Source: Proteobacteria bacterium UBA1148
GTDB taxonomy: Bacteria; Pseudomonadota; Gammaproteobacteria; Steroidobacterales; Rariloculaceae
Direction: 5' to 3'
DNA: 18,359 bases
NCBI GenBank assembly: GCA_002311835.1
Contig: DBZY01000078.1
Coordinates: 39,018 to 57,376 of the forward strand
Shown: piece after piece, positions 14,305-18,359 of the stretch
How positions within the stretch are numbered: position 1 is the first letter of the stretch
Layout of the letters: each line of letters opens with the position of its first letter
Made by a program: the position numbers and the translations under genes
The notes under the pieces: model-generated
Database searches by the model: none
The model's input: the letters and a program-made list of their open reading frames with translations, nothing else
What the model was told of the DNA's origin: nothing

Positions 14305-15390
14305 ATGTACCGACGCAGCTTTCTCTATGGTGGGCTGGGAACCCTCGCCGCCTGCACACAGTCCGAAGAACCAAGTCAGGTAACGACCGCGGTTGAGCGG
14401 CATCAATGGCGCATGGTGACATCGTGGCCGCCAAATTTCCCCGGCCACGGCATTTCAGCGAACCGACTCGCCCGGCGACTTGGAGAACTCTCTGGGGGTA
14501 GGCTAGAAGTGGATGTGTTCGCAACGGGCGAACTCGTACCCGGGCTCGAGGTTCTGGATGCGGTCTCCAGAGGCGCCGTACAGATGGGCCATTCTGCTCC
14601 CGTTTACTGGCGAGGCATGATCCCTGCGGCACAGATATTCGGTAGCGTGCCGTTCGGAATGCTCCCCAACGAGTTCAACGCCTGGCTTTACTTTGGTGGA
14701 GGATTGGAACTCTGGCGAGAAGCATACGCACCCCTCCGAGTCATCCCATTTCTCGCGGGCAATACGGGCGCACAAATGGGTGGCTGGTTCAACCGCGAAA
14801 TCAACTCGGTAGAAGATCTCACTGGGTTAAAAATTCGTATTCCCGGGCTAGGCGGTGATGTTATGAAACGGGCAGGCGCCCTACCGGTCCAGATTGAACC
14901 CTCCGAGATTTTTACGGCACTACAAACTGGAGTGATTGATGCTACTGAATGGGTTGGGCCTTACAACGACATGACGATGGCTCTACATGAAGTTGCCGAG
15001 TATTACTATTACCCTGGCTGGCAAGAGCCTTCTGGTGCCCTCGAATGCCTGGTCTCCATGAACGCTTACGAGACCCTTTCCGACGAACTCAAGCTTATTT
15101 TAGAGACTGTATGCATGGCCGAGAATGACTATCTTCTGGCTGAGTTCAACGCCCGTAATAGACGAGCGTGGAAGAATTTAGTCGAAGATCATGGAGTGCA
15201 ACTACGCCGATTCCCAGACGATGTGCTCCAGACACTACGTAGATTCAGTATTGAAGTCATGGAAGATTTGGCCGCCGAAAATCCAATGAGCGGTAGGGTT
15301 TATGAGTCTTATAAGACTTTTGCTACTGAGATAGGTGCCTGGCTGAAGATCACGGAGGGCTCTATCACGGAGGCACGAGGCAGCCTTTGA
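14305..15390 (+). CDS. TRAP substrate-binding lipoprotein, TakP/2-oxoacid type
   Basis: This is a 361-residue DctP-superfamily binding protein. From ATG 14305 the N-terminus reads MYRRSFLYGGLGTLAAC, a twin-arginine-like signal followed by a lipobox with Cys17, so a lipid-anchored protein is predicted. In-frame ATGs at 14209, 14284 and 14296 are alternatives, and none has a well-spaced ribosome-binding site. The ligand-binding signature is intact: LKIRIPG with Arg178, EIFTALQTGVIDATEWVGPYND (201-222), and AEYYYYPGWQEPSGALE. This matches TakP-like proteins that bind 2-oxoacids or lactate. The membrane subunits DctQ and DctM are absent from the window. It diverges from glnS and converges on the MATE gene. 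Confidence 0.9.
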   Translation: MYRRSFLYGGLGTLAACTQSEEPSQVTTAVERHQWRMVTSWPPNFPGHGISANRLARRLGELSGGRLEVDVFATGELVPGLEVLDAVSRGAVQMGHSAPVYWRGMIPAAQIFGSVPFGMLPNEFNAWLYFGGGLELWREAYAPLRVIPFLAGNTGAQMGGWFNREINSVEDLTGLKIRIPGLGGDVMKRAGALPVQIEPSEIFTALQTGVIDATEWVGPYNDMTMALHEVAEYYYYPGWQEPSGALECLVSMNAYETLSDELKLILETVCMAENDYLLAEFNARNRRAWKNLVEDHGVQLRRFPDDVLQTLRRFSIEVMEDLAAENPMSGRVYESYKTFATEIGAWLKITEGSITEARGSL

Positions 15391-15472
15391 TACTGTGTCC
15401 GGAGAACTTATCGCTCGAAAATCTTCTTAAATATCGATTGTTTTAGCGTTATTTATATACATTTAAACGATT

Positions 15473-15492
15473 TTAGGAGAATTTCATCCTAA
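15473..15492. other. Weak hairpin between convergent TRAP and MATE genes
   Basis: TTAGGA (15473-15478) and TCCTAA (15487-15492) form a perfect 6-bp inverted repeat with an 8-nt loop, in the AT-rich 111-nt gap between the two stop codons. No T tract follows it directly on either strand, so a terminator role is possible but weakly supported. Confidence 0.25.
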
Positions 15493-15501
15493 GACAGAGC
15501 A

Positions 15502-16917
15502 TCACTGAATAGGCCCAACCACGGGCACTCCTTCGATTCCCGTCATCTGCTTTCCGCCCAGTGACTCCCCACTCACCAACGTCTTTAGAAACTGTCTCAA
15601 CCACAGCAAAGATACAAAACCAAATACTAAATGGGACAGAGCAGTCGCCCAGAAAATGCCGTCTAGCCCCATTAGAATCGAGAGCCCCCAGGCGAGAGGT
15701 AAATAGACAACGAAGAATTTTGTAAAAGTTAAAACGGCCGCAGGCATCGGGCGACCGAGTGAATTGAAGCATCCAACAGATATCATCATCATCCCAAATG
15801 TGCCGTAGGTGAAGGGTACAATTCTCAGATAAGCCGTGGCTGTATCTACAACTAGCGGGTTGTCGCCAAAAAATGCGGCCGTTGGTCGAGCAATAATGAA
15901 AAGTACCGCGGCTATCACTAAACCATAGAACATAAGAAAGTTAGTCGAAAAGCTAACGGCTTGACGAACCCGATCCAACTGCCCAGCCGCATAGTTCTGA
16001 CCGACGAACGGGCCCACGGAAGACTGCAGAGCAAAAATCACAATGAATACGGCAGACTCAACTCTGGAAGCAACGCCGAAACCCGCAACAGCCTCAGGCC
16101 CAAACCCCGCAACTAGCGCAGTGATTACAGCCATTGTGATGGGAATGAGCAGGTTAGTAGCTGTAGCGGGTATACACACATGAAGAAGCCGCTGCCAGGA
16201 ATCCCAGAGCTCGGCGAATCCAAAGTGGCGCCGCAGAATCAACCGTTCACGCCAGTAGAGTACTGCTACCGAAGCCACCACCGTAACCGCATTGGCGATA
16301 ACGGTCGCTATGGCAGCGCCCTGGAGTTCCAGACGCGGAAACCCGAATAGTCCAAAGATCAATAACGGGTCGAGTATGACGTTGATAATCGCTGATAACC
16401 CCAGAATAACTGCGGGCACCATTGCGTCTCCGGTCGCACGTATCGCAAAATTACCGACCATAGGTAGGATAAGAAACATACTTCCCAGGTAGTAAACGCG
16501 CATGTATTCGGTGATGAGGGGAAGCGTTCGTTCATCAGCCCCTAGCGCGCGAAACACAGGTTCTAGGGTTGCAAGCCCGACCACCAACAAAAAAAATCCG
16601 AATATGACACTCAACATTAATGCGTGGGTTGTAATTCGCTGCACAGTCGCCCGATCACCTGTCCCGAGAAGGCGTGCTATAACGCTTGAGGTCCCTATTC
16701 CTACACCGAGTCCAACTGCAATCATCGCGAAAGAAATCGGGAACGTGAAACCCATCGCAGCCAGTGGCAAAGTTCCAAGCTGTCCGACAAAATACATGTC
16801 GGCAATACTGTAGGAGTTCAAAGCCACAAACCCCAAAGCCATGGGTATTGCTAACGCCCTTAGATGAGAAATTACCGGGCCAGAGATTAAGCGTGGAGAG
16901 GAGAGCTCAGTGGGCAT
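15502..16917 (-). CDS. MATE-family efflux transporter
   Basis: This 471-residue polytopic membrane protein has about 12 hydrophobic segments arranged as two similar halves, as in MATE exporters. Typical stretches are PMALGFVALNSYSIADMYFVGQLG (25-48), GFTFPISFAMIAVGLGVGIGTSSVIARLLG and, in the second half, VAGFGVASRVESAVFIVIFALQSSVGPFVGQNYAAGQ. MATE proteins expel drugs and toxic organic cations using a sodium or proton gradient; the substrate here cannot be read. The upstream gap of 131 nt to the TPR gene shows no convincing promoter or ribosome-binding site. It may be co-transcribed with the TPR gene or have its own weak start. Confidence 0.93.
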   Translation of the reverse strand: MPTELSSPRLISGPVISHLRALAIPMALGFVALNSYSIADMYFVGQLGTLPLAAMGFTFPISFAMIAVGLGVGIGTSSVIARLLGTGDRATVQRITTHALMLSVIFGFFLLVVGLATLEPVFRALGADERTLPLITEYMRVYYLGSMFLILPMVGNFAIRATGDAMVPAVILGLSAIINVILDPLLIFGLFGFPRLELQGAAIATVIANAVTVVASVAVLYWRERLILRRHFGFAELWDSWQRLLHVCIPATATNLLIPITMAVITALVAGFGPEAVAGFGVASRVESAVFIVIFALQSSVGPFVGQNYAAGQLDRVRQAVSFSTNFLMFYGLVIAAVLFIIARPTAAFFGDNPLVVDTATAYLRIVPFTYGTFGMMMISVGCFNSLGRPMPAAVLTFTKFFVVYLPLAWGLSILMGLDGIFWATALSHLVFGFVSLLWLRQFLKTLVSGESLGGKQMTGIEGVPVVGPIQ

Positions 16918-17048
16918 ATTGACTTAGACGATGCTAGGTATCCTACAACTACAAAAAGCGGCGCTTGGTACGATTAGCGTGCGACAAATCTGATCTGGTT
17001 GATATACAAAACTTTGGTACACGGACCGAGAGCAAGACACAATTACAA

Positions 17049-17576
17049 TTATTGTTCACCTTCCATGAAGCGTAAAAAACATTGCCCGCCATACTCATTA
17101 GCCATAATGACGTTTGGAAGTAGCCCGAGTTCATCAATTAAACCCCTAACCTGGATAACCTGACTAGCCTCCGCATTAATTACTGCTGCAGAATCAAGAT
17201 CAAGAACTGCCTCTGTCAACTGGCCCAGCAAATAATAAGCATAGGCCCGGTTGTTGTAAGCGCGCCAGTTTAGACCCTCCAACAGAAGTGACTCAGCACA
17301 ATGCTTAATAGCGATCTCCGCTTGACCTCTAGCGGCGAGTGCTGCGCATAAATTGGACTCAGCAACGGCTCTATACGCCGGACTTAGTTGGTATTGGGTG
17401 AGTCCAAGCTCTATAAGACGAATCCCTTCGTCATATTGTCCCATGCTAATGGAAAAGGCGCCTGCCGAGAGAAACTCATTGCCAGCGCCGGTGATGCTGC
17501 GATGATTGTCAACCTGGCCCCAAAGTGCACTCAAGGCTAAGCAGCTAATCAGACCGAATAGAATGATGCGGCCCAT
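17049..17576 (-). CDS. Small exported TPR-like protein
   Basis: The gene encodes 175 residues from an ATG with AGGAG 7 nt upstream. A signal peptide (about residues 1-20, ending ALWGQ) is followed by roughly three tetratricopeptide-type helical pairs. These are near 37-66 (GQYDEGIRLIELGL), 69-101 (AALAARGQAEIAIKHCAESL) and 103-136 (NNRAYAYYLLGQLTEAVLDL). The last 35 residues are outside the repeats and include EYGGQCFLRFMEGEQ. TPR proteins mediate protein contacts; no partner can be named. It diverges from moeA and precedes the MATE gene on the same strand. Confidence 0.8.
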   Translation of the reverse strand: MGRIILFGLISCLALSALWGQVDNHRSITGAGNEFLSAGAFSISMGQYDEGIRLIELGLTQYQLSPAYRAVAESNLCAALAARGQAEIAIKHCAESLLLEGLNWRAYNNRAYAYYLLGQLTEAVLDLDSAAVINAEASQVIQVRGLIDELGLLPNVIMANEYGGQCFLRFMEGEQ

Positions 17577-17598
17577 TTAATGTCTCCTTAGTTTGTTT

Positions 17599-17607
17599 AG
17601 TATAGCA
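17599..17607 (-). promoter_or_regulatory. Extended -10 promoter of the TPR gene
   Basis: On the minus strand this reads TGCTATACT, an extended -10 element (TGn plus TATACT, one base off consensus). A start near 17592 would leave about 15 nt before the ATG, with the ribosome-binding site included. There is no good -35, which an extended -10 can tolerate. Confidence 0.4.
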
Positions 17608-17617
17608 CCGGGGAGTA

Positions 17618-17635
17618 GTACGCTCTGTAACGTAC
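17618..17635. repeat. Inverted repeat in the TPR/moeA divergent region
   Basis: GTACG (17618-17622) and CGTAC (17631-17635) are a perfect 5-bp inverted repeat with an 8-nt spacer, at the expected -35 position of the TPR promoter. The left 14 bases (17618-17631, GTACGCTCTGTAAC) recur with two changes at 17714-17727 (GTACGTTCTGTGAC), over the moeA start codon. A shared operator is possible; chance is not excluded. Confidence 0.25.
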
Positions 17636-17722
17636 GGGTTGAATATTTTTATTAAAATGAATGAGTCAACTATTGGTTATTAGAATGTTAACGAGATATT
17701 CAGTGCGACCAGAGTACGTTCT

Positions 17723-18359
17723 GTGACAGAGGTAGCCGAAGCCGAAGCTCTGATTCTGAAGCAGATGGTGCTACTGCCATCCAAGGAATATCCCTTAAGC
17801 GAAACCACGGGTACGGTACTAAGAAAGGATGTAGAGGCTGAACGCGACCAACCGCCCTTCGACCGCGTAACGATGGATGGTATCGCGCTTAAGTACATCG
17901 ATTGGAAGCAGGGTTTGCGCCGCTACCAAATAATTGGGATACAGGGCGCAGGCACACCACCATTGGAAATTCACGAGTCTGGCAAATGCGTGGAAATCAT
18001 GACAGGCGCTATGCTGCCTGACGGGGCTGATACTGTCATACCCGTAGAACGTCTGACCCGAGAACAGGACACTGTAATTGTCGAAGAGTCGGCGGACGTC
18101 TCGGAAGGACAGTTCGTTCATCCACAAGGATCGGATAGAGTCGCTGGCAGCCAACTACTGTCTGCCGGACAACTTATCGGACCAGTAGAAATGGCTATTC
18201 TAGCGAGCGCTGGCCAACCTTATGTCCAGGTGACAGAGCGCCCGCGAATCGCGGTTATATCAACTGGCGATGAACTTATCGATTTGGGAGAATCGATCCA
18301 ACCACACCAAATACGCTCGTCAAATGATCGCGCGATCGAGGCAAGCTTAGTTCATCACT
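17723..18359 (+). CDS. moeA: Molybdopterin molybdenumtransferase MoeA, 3' end cut by window edge
   Basis: An open frame of 212 codons runs to the window edge. GTG 17723 is the best start because VTEVAEAEALIL matches the usual MoeA N-terminus and an in-frame TAG lies at 17681-17683; only a weak ribosome-binding site is seen. Family motifs are PPFDRVTMDGIA (44-55), VEIMTGAMLPDGADTVIPVE (90-109) and, near the end, RPRIAVISTGDEL with IRSSND. MoeA inserts molybdate into adenylated molybdopterin. The usual N-S-A-M-D-G-Y-A is RVTMDGIA here, a mild change. About half of the protein, including its C-terminal domain, is outside the window. It diverges from the TPR gene. Confidence 0.93.
   Translation, partial: MTEVAEAEALILKQMVLLPSKEYPLSETTGTVLRKDVEAERDQPPFDRVTMDGIALKYIDWKQGLRRYQIIGIQGAGTPPLEIHESGKCVEIMTGAMLPDGADTVIPVERLTREQDTVIVEESADVSEGQFVHPQGSDRVAGSQLLSAGQLIGPVEMAILASAGQPYVQVTERPRIAVISTGDELIDLGESIQPHQIRSSNDRAIEASLVHH

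Noticed and set aside
16945..16967. Short GC hairpin followed by five T before the MATE gene on the minus strand
   Set aside because: The effective stem is only four pairs with a three-base loop, too weak for a terminator, and a terminator here would sit oddly between same-strand genes.
17685..17726. A 13-codon open frame (ATG to TGA) overlapping the moeA GTG by four bases, like a leader peptide
   Set aside because: No ribosome-binding site before its ATG, and no codon run or hairpin pair typical of an attenuator.

Overview
The window looks like chromosomal DNA of a Pseudomonadota-type bacterium, most likely an uncultured gammaproteobacterium. This rests on a bacterial glutaminyl-tRNA synthetase of the gammaproteobacterial type, TRAP-transporter binding proteins, a compact moaA-moaC-moaD-moaE operon and roughly even base composition. 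The lineage is inferred, not shown. There are no tRNA, rRNA, CRISPR or IS elements, and no gene-free stretch exceeds 300 bases.

Region 1 (1-7941) is an accessory block of mostly exported proteins. On the minus strand, in transcription order, it holds a secreted cyclase-family hydrolase, a secreted metallo-beta-lactamase-fold hydrolase with an inserted EF-hand pair, a two-domain DUF6152 protein, a cytoplasmic Rid protein, an exported Rid protein and a DUF6152 protein cut by the window edge. Diverging from the cyclase are a one-domain DUF6152 protein and a Tat-exported orphan TRAP substrate-binding protein. A fourth DUF6152 protein (6805-7941) follows an acetyltransferase on the minus strand. 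In all four DUF6152 proteins the predicted signal-peptidase site falls directly before a His-His pair, and a third His lies 27-28 residues later. This resembles an N-terminal metal (copper) site and is the most interesting pattern here.

Region 2 (7957-11552) is housekeeping and cofactor metabolism: a RimI-like acetyltransferase, a MocA-like nucleotidyltransferase, and tightly packed moaA-moaC-moaD-moaE for molybdopterin synthesis. The 5' part of moeA (17723 to the end) completes much of the pathway. MocA suggests that a cytosine-dinucleotide form of the cofactor is made for xanthine-dehydrogenase-family enzymes, which are not in the window.

Region 3 (11614-17576) holds a queuosine-precursor (VUT family) transporter, glnS, a second orphan TRAP binding protein (lipoprotein, 2-oxoacid/TakP type), a MATE exporter and a small exported TPR protein. 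The two TRAP binding proteins have no membrane subunits nearby.
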